Shown: piece after piece, positions 1-6,181 of the stretch
How positions within the stretch are numbered: position 1 is the first letter of the stretch
How the letters are laid out: the number at the start of each line of letters is the position of its first letter
NCBI GenBank assembly: GCA_025925615.1
Contig: JAICLN010000155.1
Location: forward strand, 1-9,187
Source of the DNA: Actinomycetospora sp.
GTDB taxonomy: Bacteria; Actinomycetota; Actinomycetes; Mycobacteriales; Pseudonocardiaceae
Length of the DNA stretch: 9,187 bases
Reading direction: 5' to 3'
Position numbers and translations under genes: made by a program
Notes under the pieces: generated by a model
What the model was told of the DNA's origin: nothing
Databases searched by the model: none
Seen by the model: only the letters and a program-made list of their open reading frames with translations

Positions 1-1
1 C

Positions 2-406
2 GGGAGCCGCGGCGGGACGACGTGGCACGACGTCACCGCGGACGACGTCAACGACGCGGTCCGCGAGCTCCTCGGCGAGGAGTTCACCGCCAAGGACCTG
101 CGCACCTGGAACGCCGGCGTGGTGGCCGCCGTGGCCCTCGCGACCCAGGTCGGCGACGACGGCGCTCCGCCCGCGGCGCAGCGCAAGCGGAAGGCCGCCG
201 TCACGCACACCATGAAGACGGTCGCGGGCCAGCTCGGCAACACCCCGGCGGTGTGCAAGCGGTCCTACGTGGACCCGGTCCTCGTCGAGCACTTCGAGGC
301 CGGGCACACGGTGCGCGAGGCCGTGCGCGGGGCGGACCCCTCCGACCTCACGGTCCGCGACCGCATCGAGGAGGCCGTCCTCGAGCTGGTCACGAAGCGG
401 GACTGA
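2..406 (+). CDS. DNA topoisomerase IB, C-terminal part (5' end outside window)
   Basis: The open frame enters from the left edge and ends at TGA 404-406, giving the last 134 residues. Near the start is EFTAKDLRTWNA, the conserved stretch of the catalytic domain of eukaryote-like type IB topoisomerases. Further on, NTPAVCKRSYVDP holds the presumed active-site tyrosine (codon 266-268), which would form the 3'-phosphotyrosyl link during relaxation of supercoils. The protein ends about 45 residues after this tyrosine, normal for the short bacterial enzymes. Family assignment rests on these two motifs; the N-terminal domain cannot be seen. The gene converges on the STAS-ATPase gene with only 33 bp between stop codons and no convincing hairpin there. 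It has no evident functional link to its neighbours. Confidence 0.9.
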   Translation, partial: GSRGGTTWHDVTADDVNDAVRELLGEEFTAKDLRTWNAGVVAAVALATQVGDDGAPPAAQRKRKAAVTHTMKTVAGQLGNTPAVCKRSYVDPVLVEHFEAGHTVREAVRGADPSDLTVRDRIEEAVLELVTKRD

Positions 407-439
407 ACGCGTGCCGCCGACCCGGCCAGGTCGACCCCG

Positions 440-1198
440 CTAGGTCGCCATCTCCGCCCACACCGTCTTGCCGTCGGAGTGGCGGAGCACCCCCCACGTG
501 TGCGACACCGCGGCCACCATCGCCAGGCCGCGGCCCCGCGGGGACGACGTCGGCGGCGCCTGCCACGACGTGGCCTCCGGGACGTCGTGGCCGGCCACGC
601 CGGTGTCGTAGTCCCGCACGGCCAGGCGGAACGAGTCGCCGTGGCGCTCGACCTCCACCACCGACGGGCTCGTGGCGTGCTCGACGGCGTTGGTCACCAG
701 CTCGGTGATCACGATCTCGGCGGCCTCGCGGACCTCGCCCTCGAGGCCCCACCGGCGGCACAGGTCCCGGACGTGGGCCCGGGCGCGGCCGGGGGCGTGC
801 GGGTCGACCTCGAAGCGCCAGCCGTCGCGCACCACGAGCGGCCGGTCGGTCAGGTGGGCCAGCGCCTCCGCGACGTTCGCGTACACCGTGACCTCGTCGG
901 CGACGTGCGAGGCGGTCAGCAGCGCCGCGAGGGCCGGGTCCGGCGCGACGAGCGCGAAGCAGGCGCTGGGCCAGCCGCCGACGCGGGAGAACGCCTCGGT
1001 GAAGGCGTGCACCGTCCCGCTGTGCCGGGGGACCAGCTCCGACACGTCGAGGACGACGGCGCGGTGCTCGGTGAGCAGGTCGGCGAGGGCCGCGACGAAC
1101 GCGGCGCGCTCCGGGCGGTCGAGATCGCCCGTCACCGTCGCGATCACCGCACCACCCGGGGGCGGTGCGGGACGGACGTCCCACGCGAGCTTCTCCAC
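440..1198 (-). CDS. STAS domain fused to RsbW-type ATPase (anti-sigma regulatory) domain
   Basis: This 252-residue protein has two signalling domains. Residues about 17-115 look like a STAS (anti-anti-sigma) domain, with VVLDVSEL and then HSG, where Ser60 sits at the usual phosphorylation position. Residues about 125-252 form a HATPase_c_2 domain with a complete nucleotide site: N box ELVTNAVEH (Glu166, Asn170), G1 box DYDTG (Asp198, Gly200) and G2 box GRGLAMV (222-228). Such ATPase domains in actinobacteria act as serine kinases or anti-sigma factors of the partner-switching type. The GTG start at 1198 is chosen because GAGGTGA lies directly upstream (1208-1202). The gene is divergent from bpa. 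Its natural partner could be the sigma factor or STAS protein about 2-3 kb away, or an unlinked target; the sequence does not say. Domain calls are strong, the exact role is inferred. Confidence 0.85.
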   Translation of the reverse strand: MEKLAWDVRPAPPPGGAVIATVTGDLDRPERAAFVAALADLLTEHRAVVLDVSELVPRHSGTVHAFTEAFSRVGGWPSACFALVAPDPALAALLTASHVADEVTVYANVAEALAHLTDRPLVVRDGWRFEVDPHAPGRARAHVRDLCRRWGLEGEVREAAEIVITELVTNAVEHATSPSVVEVERHGDSFRLAVRDYDTGVAGHDVPEATSWQAPPTSSPRGRGLAMVAAVSHTWGVLRHSDGKTVWAEMAT

Positions 1199-1201
1199 GA
1201 T

Positions 1202-1208
1202 TCACCTC
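1202..1208 (-). promoter_or_regulatory. Ribosome binding site of the STAS-ATPase gene
   Basis: GAGGTGA on the minus strand lies 3 nt before the GTG at 1198 (5 nt counted from GAGGT). It fixes this GTG as the start and excludes the longer open frame upstream. Confidence 0.65.
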
Positions 1209-1217
1209 GCGGCCGTG

Positions 1218-1243
1218 GTACCCCGGCCCGAGGGGGCCCAAGC
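1218..1243 (-). promoter_or_regulatory. Weak SigF-like promoter candidate for the STAS-ATPase gene
   Basis: On the minus strand GCTT (1243-1240), a 16-nt spacer and GGGTAC (1223-1218) resemble the SigF/SigB pattern GTTT-N15-17-GGGTAT, with one mismatch in each box. The distance to the start codon (about 20 nt) is short but workable. In DNA this GC-rich the match could be chance, so this is only a candidate. Confidence 0.2.
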
Positions 1244-1297
1244 CCGACCGGACCGGGCGGGGGTGGCGCCGGGCGCGTCGCGGAGCGGCAGGACATG

Positions 1298-1822
1298 ATG
1301 GTGGGCGTGAGCGAGGAACTCCAGGACGCGCCGGACGAGGGTCGCGGCGCGGATCGGTCGGCCCTGGCGGCCGCCGCCGCGAGCGGAGCCGGTGACGGCG
1401 CGGGCACGGGTGAGCTCGTCGAGTCGCCGGGCGCGGTGATGCGCGTGGCGGGCATGGTCGGCAAGCTCATCGAGGAGGTCCGCAACGCCCCGCTCGACGA
1501 GGCGGGGCGGGCGCGCCTGGCCGACATCCACGCCCGCTCGATCACGGAGCTGGGCCACGGGCTCGCACCGGAGCTGCGCGACGAGCTGGCCCGGATCTCG
1601 CTGCCGCTCGGGACCGACGAGGTCCCGTCGCAGGCGGAGCTGCGGATCGCGCAGGCGCAGCTGCTCGGTTGGTTGGAAGGGCTCTTCCACGGCATCCAGA
1701 GCGCCGTGCTCGCCCAGCAGATGTCGGCGAAGGGCCAGCTGGCGCAGATCCGGGGTCAGGGCAGCGGTGGGCTTTCCGAGGCGGCGGTGGAGGCCGGGCA
1801 GATGGGTGGCCAGTACCTCTGA
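1298..1822 (+). CDS. bpa: Bacterial proteasome activator Bpa (PafE)
   Basis: The 174-residue product matches the Bpa/PafE family (formerly DUF2587), whose rings open the gate of the 20S proteasome without ATP and feed it unfolded proteins such as HspR in mycobacteria. The core is plain: VMRVAGMVGKLIEEVRNAPLD (residues 48-67), ELRIAQAQLLGWLEGLFHGIQ (114-134) and the extreme C-terminus GQYL, the HbYX-like tail that docks into the proteasome alpha ring. The N-terminal 40 residues are low-complexity Ala/Gly/acidic, as is usual for disordered heads in this family. Adjacent ATGs at 1295 and 1298 and a GTG at 1301 are all possible; 1298 gives the best distance to the weak GCAGG site at 1288-1292. 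The proteasome genes themselves are not in the window, which is also normal. It is divergent from the STAS-ATPase gene (99 bp apart). Confidence 0.95.
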   Translation: MVGVSEELQDAPDEGRGADRSALAAAAASGAGDGAGTGELVESPGAVMRVAGMVGKLIEEVRNAPLDEAGRARLADIHARSITELGHGLAPELRDELARISLPLGTDEVPSQAELRIAQAQLLGWLEGLFHGIQSAVLAQQMSAKGQLAQIRGQGSGGLSEAAVEAGQMGGQYL

Positions 1823-1832
1823 GACCCCGTCG

Positions 1833-1861
1833 GGCCTGATCCTGCGGTGCGGGATCAGGCC
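1833..1861. terminator. Hairpin terminator between convergent bpa and whiB
   Basis: GGCCTGATCC (1833-1842) pairs perfectly with GGATCAGGCC (1852-1861) around a 9-nt loop. It begins 10 nt after the bpa stop and its right arm contains the whiB stop codon (1855-1857). No U-tract follows, which is common in high-GC actinobacteria. Its symmetry fits a terminator serving both genes. Confidence 0.7.
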
Positions 1862-2154
1862 TCCAGGACGACGTCCCCCGTGGTGCGGCGCAGCGCGGAG
1901 CGACGCTCGTCCTCGGTGAGCCCGCCCCAGACGCCGTACGGCTCGCGGGTCGCGAGGGCGTGGCGGCGGCACGGCTCGAGGACCGGGCAGCTCATGCAGA
2001 CGCGCTTGGCCTGGCTGGCCCGCTGCTCGCGACGGGGGCCCCGCTCGCCGTCGGGGTGGAAGAAGAAGCTCGAGTCCATGCCGCGGCAGGACCCGTGGAG
2101 CTGCCAGTCCCACTCGTCGATGATCGGTCCGGGGAGCAGACGCACATCGGCCAC
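1855..2154 (-). CDS. WhiB-family iron-sulphur regulator, WhiB3/WhiD type
   Basis: The 99-residue product is a WhiB-like protein, a family that binds a redox- and NO-sensitive [4Fe-4S] cluster and regulates transcription through the primary sigma factor. The four cluster ligands are Cys23, Cys53, Cys56 and Cys62 (C-x29-C-x2-C-x5-C). The turn motif EPYGVWGGLTEDER follows at 71-84. The opening LLPGPIIDEWDWQL and the CRGMDSSFFFHPDGERG block match WhiB3 of mycobacteria and WhiD of Streptomyces better than WhiB1 or WhiB2, judged from memory. The GTG at 2154 is chosen over an in-frame start 39 codons upstream because GGAGGT precedes it and the product then begins like WhiD (MADxxxLPGP). The C-terminus is acidic rather than the basic tail of some paralogues. 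It is convergent with bpa and divergent from the STAS gene. Confidence 0.93.
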   Translation of the reverse strand: MADVRLLPGPIIDEWDWQLHGSCRGMDSSFFFHPDGERGPRREQRASQAKRVCMSCPVLEPCRRHALATREPYGVWGGLTEDERRSALRRTTGDVVLEA

Positions 2155-2158
2155 GGGA

Positions 2159-2164
2159 ACCTCC
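2159..2164 (-). promoter_or_regulatory. Ribosome binding site of whiB
   Basis: A strong GGAGGT on the minus strand, 4 nt before GTG 2154, decides the start of the whiB gene and excludes the 39-codon N-terminal extension. Confidence 0.75.
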
Positions 2165-2238
2165 AGTCGCGAGGGAGGAGCGGCCCACGGACGCTCCGCG
2201 GGGTCGGAAGGGTGTCGTCCGACCCGGACCCGCCCGGT

Positions 2239-2264
2239 ATAGCCAGACACCCGACCCCACAAAC
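2239..2264 (-). promoter_or_regulatory. SigF/SigB-like promoter candidate upstream of whiB
   Basis: On the minus strand GTTT (2264-2261), a 16-nt spacer and GGCTAT (2244-2239) differ at one base from the SigF-type consensus GTTT-N15-17-GGGTAT. It would give a leader of roughly 75-80 nt before the whiB start. A SigF-type sigma factor is encoded about 1.3 kb away. No experimental support is available from sequence alone. Confidence 0.4.
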
Positions 2265-2365
2265 CCGTCACGGGTCACCCGGTCGGACGCGACCCATCGG
2301 GCCGGGACCAGCGGCGGGCTGCTCCTCGCCCGACGACCGTGCGTCGCGAGTAGGGTCCGGCCAGT

Positions 2366-2371
2366 GGGTAT
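2366..2371 (+). promoter_or_regulatory. GGGTAT, SigF-type -10 candidate upstream of the STAS gene
   Basis: GGGTAT exactly matches the SigF-type -10 box and lies 57 nt before the STAS start codon. No GTTT is found at the expected 14-17 nt upstream, so the -35 half is missing or degenerate. Confidence 0.25.
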
Positions 2372-2427
2372 GGTGCGCCCGGAGCGGCGTCACCGCAGCC
2401 CAGCGAGAGCCAAGAGGAGTGCTGTGC

Positions 2428-2829
2428 ATGTCCGAGAGCGCAGGGAACGGGGGACGCGACGTCGTGGCGACCGATGACGACTTCTCGACCGAGGAGCCGA
2501 TGGGGGTCGAGGTCGAGCGCTCCGGTCACACGTCGGTGATCCGGCTGTCCGGCGAGATCGACATGCTCACGACGCCGGCGCTGCGCGCCAAGGTCACCGA
2601 GGAGCTGAGTGCCGGACTCCGGACGCTCGTGCTCGACATGCTCGCCGTCGAGTTCCTGGGCTCCAGCGGCCTCGCGCTGCTGGTCGAGGCCCTCGACGAG
2701 TCGCGCAACCGGGGCGTCGCCCTGCGCCTCGTCGCCGACAGCCGGCCGGTGAGCCGTCCGCTGCAGGCCACCGGGCTGACCGACCTGTTCGAGATCCACC
2801 CGACGGTGGAGGAGGCGCTGGCCGCCTGA
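2428..2829 (+). CDS. STAS-domain anti-anti-sigma factor (RsbV/SpoIIAA type)
   Basis: The 133-residue protein has a disordered acidic head (1-27) and one STAS domain (about 28-131). Strand VIRLSGEIDM is followed by LRTLVLDMLAVEFLGSSGLALL, with Ser79-Ser80-Gly81-Leu82 in place of the phosphorylation motif DSSGL of SpoIIAA; Ser80 aligns with the residue phosphorylated there. Such proteins, when unphosphorylated, bind the anti-sigma factor and free the sigma factor. ATG 2428 is preceded by AGAGGAG (2413-2419) at 8 nt. The gene lies 194 bp upstream of the rsbW-sigF pair on the same strand, and it resembles mycobacterial RsfA/RsfB in context, although a direct interaction with this RsbW is inferred. 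It could be transcribed separately from rsbW given the gap. Confidence 0.9.
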   Translation: MSESAGNGGRDVVATDDDFSTEEPMGVEVERSGHTSVIRLSGEIDMLTTPALRAKVTEELSAGLRTLVLDMLAVEFLGSSGLALLVEALDESRNRGVALRLVADSRPVSRPLQATGLTDLFEIHPTVEEALAA

Positions 2830-2945
2830 GGCGGCCCGCCCTCGTCCTGACCGCCCCGAGCCGGTGCGTCGACACGCCGTCGCGGCCGGTGGTGACCGGT
2901 GATGCGTGCGCCGATACGGTGACGCAGCGATCGGTGCGCCGGTCC

Positions 2946-2979
2946 GGTGCCGGGCCTGGTCCCGGCCCGGGACGGCACC
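2946..2979 (+). other. Possible hairpin upstream of rsbW
   Basis: GGTGCCG (2946-2952) pairs with CGGCACC (2973-2979), with further GGGCC/GGCCC pairing inside. It lies in the 194-bp gap between the STAS gene and rsbW and could attenuate read-through or structure the rsbW leader. GC-rich DNA often forms such structures by chance. I see nothing else convincing in this gap, including no clear promoter. Confidence 0.25.
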
Positions 2980-3023
2980 GTCGGACCCGACCACCGACCC
3001 GTCTGGAACGGAGACCCGCAGTC

Positions 3024-3503
3024 GTGCAGACGCCCGAACCGCAGCAGCGTGAGCGCGTGCCCGAGGTCCCCGCCCCGGGAGCGGCGACCGAGGTCGACGG
3101 CCTCACCGCCGCGACGGACCTCGCCGAGGTGCCGAGCCCGGTCGAGGTGCGGGTGCACGCCGACCCGGCCCTGATCCCCTCGGTGCGCGCCGTGGCCGCG
3201 GACCTCGCCGCCCGGGCCGACTTCGACCTCGACGCCGTGTCCGACCTGCGGATGGCCGTGGACGAGGCCTGCTCGGCGCTCGTCCCGCTGTCCGCCCCCG
3301 GCGGGCAGCTGCGGTGCGGGTTCACCGTGGTCGACGGCCGGATCGCAGTCGTCGCGCGCGTGCCGGTGGAGTCCGCCACGACCCTGCGCCAGGACACGTT
3401 CGGCTGGCGGGTGCTGGACACGCTCACCGATTCCGCCGAGGTCCTCGGCGGCGACACCGGGTGGATCGGTATCCGGCTGCTCAAGGACCGGACGACGACG
3501 TGA
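3024..3503 (+). CDS. rsbW: Anti-sigma factor, RsbW/UsfX-like
   Basis: The 159-residue product has a proline-rich head (1-40) and an anti-sigma ATPase-like fold (about 40-153). LRMAVDEACSALV (75-87) corresponds to the N box and FGWRVLDTLTD (126-136) to the G2 region. The usual N-box asparagine is replaced by Ala85, and no DxG of the G1 box is visible, so ATP binding or kinase activity is doubtful. As I recall, mycobacterial RsbW (UsfX) is degenerate in the same places. Its expected role is to hold the downstream sigma factor inactive until a STAS protein competes. GTG 3024 is selected because GGAG (3010-3013) lies 10 nt upstream and the product then has a normal length. Its TGA overlaps the sigma factor GTG by 4 bp (GTGA), implying coupled translation, as expected for an anti-sigma/sigma pair. 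Confidence 0.87.
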   Translation: MQTPEPQQRERVPEVPAPGAATEVDGLTAATDLAEVPSPVEVRVHADPALIPSVRAVAADLAARADFDLDAVSDLRMAVDEACSALVPLSAPGGQLRCGFTVVDGRIAVVARVPVESATTLRQDTFGWRVLDTLTDSAEVLGGDTGWIGIRLLKDRTTT

Positions 3504-4282
3504 GTGCTCCGGCCGGGGACCAGCGCGGGGACGACTCCTACGGCCACCTCACTCCCCTCCTCCACGAGCACGCGTTGCTCCCGCAGGGCGACCGGCGCCG
3601 CGAGGCGCTCCGGGATCGCCTCGTCGAGGGGTACCTCCCGCTCGCCCGGCACATCGCGCGCCGCTTCTCGCAGCGCGGCGAGCCGCAGGAGGACCTCGAG
3701 CAGGTCGCGACGGTCGGCCTGATCCACGCCGTCGACCGCTTCTCCCCGGAGCGCGGGTCCGACTTCCTCTCGTACGCGGTCCCGACGATCACCGGCGAGG
3801 TCCGCCGCTACTTCCGGGACAAGGCGTGGTCGACGCGGGTCCCGCGGCGGCTCAAGGACCTGCGCCTCGCGATCGGCTCCGCGATGCCCGCGCTCTCCCA
3901 GGAGCTCGGCCGCGCCCCCACGGCCGGCGAGCTCGCCGAGCGGCTGTCCCGGCCGCGCGAGGAGATCCTCGAGGCGCTCGAGGCCGCCAATGCGTACCGG
4001 TCGAGCTCGCTGGACGACATGCTCGTCGACGACCCGTCCTCCGGGCGGCTGGCCGATGTGCTCGGCACCGACGACGAGGAGCTCGCCCAGGTCGAGCACC
4101 GGGAGACGGTTCAGCCCGCCCTGCGCCGGCTGCCCGAGCGGGAGCGCACCATCGTGATGCTGCGCTTCTTCGGCGGGATGACGCAGACCCAGATCGCCGA
4201 GCGCGTCGGGGTCTCGCAGATGCACGTCTCCCGGCTGCTCACCCGCACGTTGGCGGCGCTGCGGCAGGAGCTGTCGGAATAG
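3500..4282 (+). CDS. sigF: RNA polymerase sigma factor, SigF/SigB type
   Basis: The 260-residue protein is a group 3 sigma-70 factor of the general stress/sporulation class. Region 2 spans about residues 39-112, with DLEQVATVGLIHAVDRF (core binding) and YAVPTITGEVRRYFRDKAW (-10 recognition and melting). Region 3 (about 115-165) includes GRAPTAGELAERL, and region 4 (about 203-257) carries the helix-turn-helix MTQTQIAERVGVSQMHVSRL. Region 1 is absent, as usual. GTG 3500 overlaps the rsbW stop, and the resulting N-terminus is of normal length. Adjacent rsbW and nearby STAS genes point to post-translational control by partner switching. Promoters read by this class carry GTTT and GGGTAT boxes; one near match lies upstream of whiB. 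The symbol follows the mycobacterial naming; sigB would serve equally well. Confidence 0.92.
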   Translation: MSAPAGDQRGDDSYGHLTPLLHEHALLPQGDRRREALRDRLVEGYLPLARHIARRFSQRGEPQEDLEQVATVGLIHAVDRFSPERGSDFLSYAVPTITGEVRRYFRDKAWSTRVPRRLKDLRLAIGSAMPALSQELGRAPTAGELAERLSRPREEILEALEAANAYRSSSLDDMLVDDPSSGRLADVLGTDDEELAQVEHRETVQPALRRLPERERTIVMLRFFGGMTQTQIAERVGVSQMHVSRLLTRTLAALRQELSE

Positions 4283-4294
4283 GTGGCCTTCGGC

Positions 4295-4340
4295 CTTGTG
4301 AGCACTTTCCGGGGTTATAGCCCCGGAAAGTGCTCACAAG
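4295..4340. terminator. Long perfect hairpin between convergent sigF and selB
   Basis: CTTGTGAGCACTTTCCGGGG (4295-4314) is followed by the 6-nt loop TTATAG and an exact 20-nt reverse complement (4321-4340). It starts 12 nt after the sigF stop, and the right arm contains the selB stop (4334-4336). It very likely ends transcription from both sides. The stem is longer than most terminators and may be a dispersed element. Confidence 0.8.
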
Positions 4341-6181
4341 CGACGCAGTCGCACATAGTGCGCTCCGCCGTCGAAGCGGGTCCGGCCGGTCTTCGCGAGC
4401 AGCTCCAGCAGCGGCACCGCGACCCGTCGGGTCGTGCCCAGCGCCTGACGCGCCGCCGACACCGTGAACGGCTGCTCCAGCGTCGCGAGGACCTCGACCG
4501 CGCGGTCCGGGGCGTCCGGGCGCAGGTAGATGCCGTCGGCGATCCGCACCAGCTCGCCCGCGCGCACCGCCGCGCCGAGCTGCTTGCCGTGCAGCCCGAG
4601 CTCGGCGAGCCGTCCCGCCTCCGGCGCCGCGAACGGTGACGCCTCGAGGTCCGCCCGCACCGCGGCCAGCGCCTCGAGCACCGCGGCCGGCAGCCCGCCG
4701 TCCCCACGACGCAGGATCCGCCCGCCCTCCTCGACGAGGTCCTCCGACGCCGGGGGACGGGCCAGCACCAACGGGAGCAGCCGGGGTTCGGGCAGCTCGA
4801 GGGCGCGGGCGGCGGCGCGGGTGGCGAGCCCGGGATCGAGCGGGTCGGCGCCCGCCTGCTCGGCGACGGCCTGGACCAGGCGGGCCGCGAGCGCGTCGAG
4901 GTGCAGCGGGTCGACCAGCCAGCCGGCCGCGCCGGGGGCGTCCGCAGGCGCCGACTCGAGGCCCAGCCCCGCCAGGTCGGCCACCCGCAGGAACCGTCGG
5001 CGCCGCAGCTCCGTCGCCGGGTCGGCGGGGCCGGTGCTCGTCGCGAGCTGAGCGGCCCGCGTCCGGGCGGCGCCCCGTCGTCGCAGCTCCGGAGGCCGTA
5101 CGTCGAGCACGGTCACCCCGCCGAGGACGGCGTGGGCGCCCGGGTCGCGGAGCAGCGCGCGGTCGCCGGGGCGCAGCGGGAGGGGCACACGCAGGGTGAG
5201 GCGCAGTGTCCGGGTGCCGGCCTCGCTGCCGTCGGGGTCGTCCGGGGCGTCGGCCCGGGAGAGCGGGCGCACGCGGGCGGCCACCGCCGCGGACCCGACG
5301 TGCAGCATCACCTGCGCGGGCAGCCGGTCGTCCGGGCCCCGCGTCCCGCGGGGCGGGTGCAGCCGGACGTCGACGACGGAGGTGGCCAGGAACCGGTTCG
5401 GGGTGAGCAGCGCGGCGCCGCGGTGCAGCGCCTCGAGCGGCACGCCGCGCAGGTTCACCGCGACCCGCGCCACGGCCTCGGCCGTCTCCACCGGCTCGCC
5501 GAGCGTCTGCAGCCCGCGCACCGCCACCGTGCGCTCGCCGTCCCCGCCCGAGAGGACCAGCTCGTCGCCCACCGACACCCGCCCCGCCCCGAGCGTCCCG
5601 GTCACCACGGTGCCCGCCCCACGGATGGTGAAGGCGCGGTCGACCCAGAGCCGGACGTCGCCGTCGAGCTCGGGCTCGGGGAGCCGGCGGGCCAACGACC
5701 CGAGCGCGGCGCGCAGCTCGTCGAGACCCGCCCCGGTCGCCCCGGACACGCACACCGCCGGCAGCCGCCCGAGACCCGTCTCGGCCAGGTGCTCCAGGGC
5801 CTCGTCGCGCGCGAGCTCGGGGTCGGCCAGGTCGGAGCGGGTCACGACAAGCACGCCGTCGCGCACCCCGAGCGCGTGCAGCGCGTCGAGGTGCTCCCCG
5901 GACTGCGGCATCCAGCCCTCGTCGGCGGCGACCACGAACATCGTCGCCGGAACCGGGCCGACACCGGCCAACATCTGGGTCACGAAGCGCTCATGGCCGG
6001 GGACGTCGACGAACGCGACCGGCTCGGCCAGGCCCGGCAGTGCCGTCCAGGCGAACCCGAGGTCGATCGTCATCCCGCGCCTTCGCTCCTCGGCCCAGCG
6101 GTCGGGCTCCATCCCGGTCAGCGCGCGGATCAGGGTCGACTTGCCGTGGTCGACGTGGCCTGCGGTCGCGACGACCTTCAC
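4334..6181 (-). CDS. selB: Selenocysteine-specific elongation factor SelB
   Basis: The 615-residue product (E. coli SelB is 614) is a GTPase that carries Sec-tRNA to UGA codons marked by a SECIS hairpin. The GTPase domain shows G1 GHVDHGKS (8-15), the G2 threonine in RRGMTID (Thr38), G3 DVPGH (59-63), G4 TRSD (114-117) and G5 SGA (146-148). Beta-barrel domains follow, with AFTIRGAGTVVTGTL typical of domain 2. The C-terminal third is made of winged helices; the last, with LGTTRRVAVPLLELLAKTGRTRF, is the SECIS-binding domain. The G4 box has Arg where NKxD/TKxD usually has Lys. The GTG start at 6181 overlaps the selA stop in GTGA, so the two are cotranscribed and probably coupled. The open frame continues far upstream without a stop, but that part lies opposite selA and shows no protein features. 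Confidence 0.96.
   Translation of the reverse strand: MKVVATAGHVDHGKSTLIRALTGMEPDRWAEERRRGMTIDLGFAWTALPGLAEPVAFVDVPGHERFVTQMLAGVGPVPATMFVVAADEGWMPQSGEHLDALHALGVRDGVLVVTRSDLADPELARDEALEHLAETGLGRLPAVCVSGATGAGLDELRAALGSLARRLPEPELDGDVRLWVDRAFTIRGAGTVVTGTLGAGRVSVGDELVLSGGDGERTVAVRGLQTLGEPVETAEAVARVAVNLRGVPLEALHRGAALLTPNRFLATSVVDVRLHPPRGTRGPDDRLPAQVMLHVGSAAVAARVRPLSRADAPDDPDGSEAGTRTLRLTLRVPLPLRPGDRALLRDPGAHAVLGGVTVLDVRPPELRRRGAARTRAAQLATSTGPADPATELRRRRFLRVADLAGLGLESAPADAPGAAGWLVDPLHLDALAARLVQAVAEQAGADPLDPGLATRAAARALELPEPRLLPLVLARPPASEDLVEEGGRILRRGDGGLPAAVLEALAAVRADLEASPFAAPEAGRLAELGLHGKQLGAAVRAGELVRIADGIYLRPDAPDRAVEVLATLEQPFTVSAARQALGTTRRVAVPLLELLAKTGRTRFDGGAHYVRLRRL

Noticed and set aside
2155..2271. 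39-residue N-terminal extension of WhiB
   Set aside because: The GGAGGT site precedes GTG 2154, and the extension would run through the likely promoter. The shorter form matches WhiD/WhiB3 length.
2594..4225. 543-codon minus-strand open frame opposite STAS, rsbW and sigF
   Set aside because: It is the antisense shadow of three conserved genes and shows no family motif.
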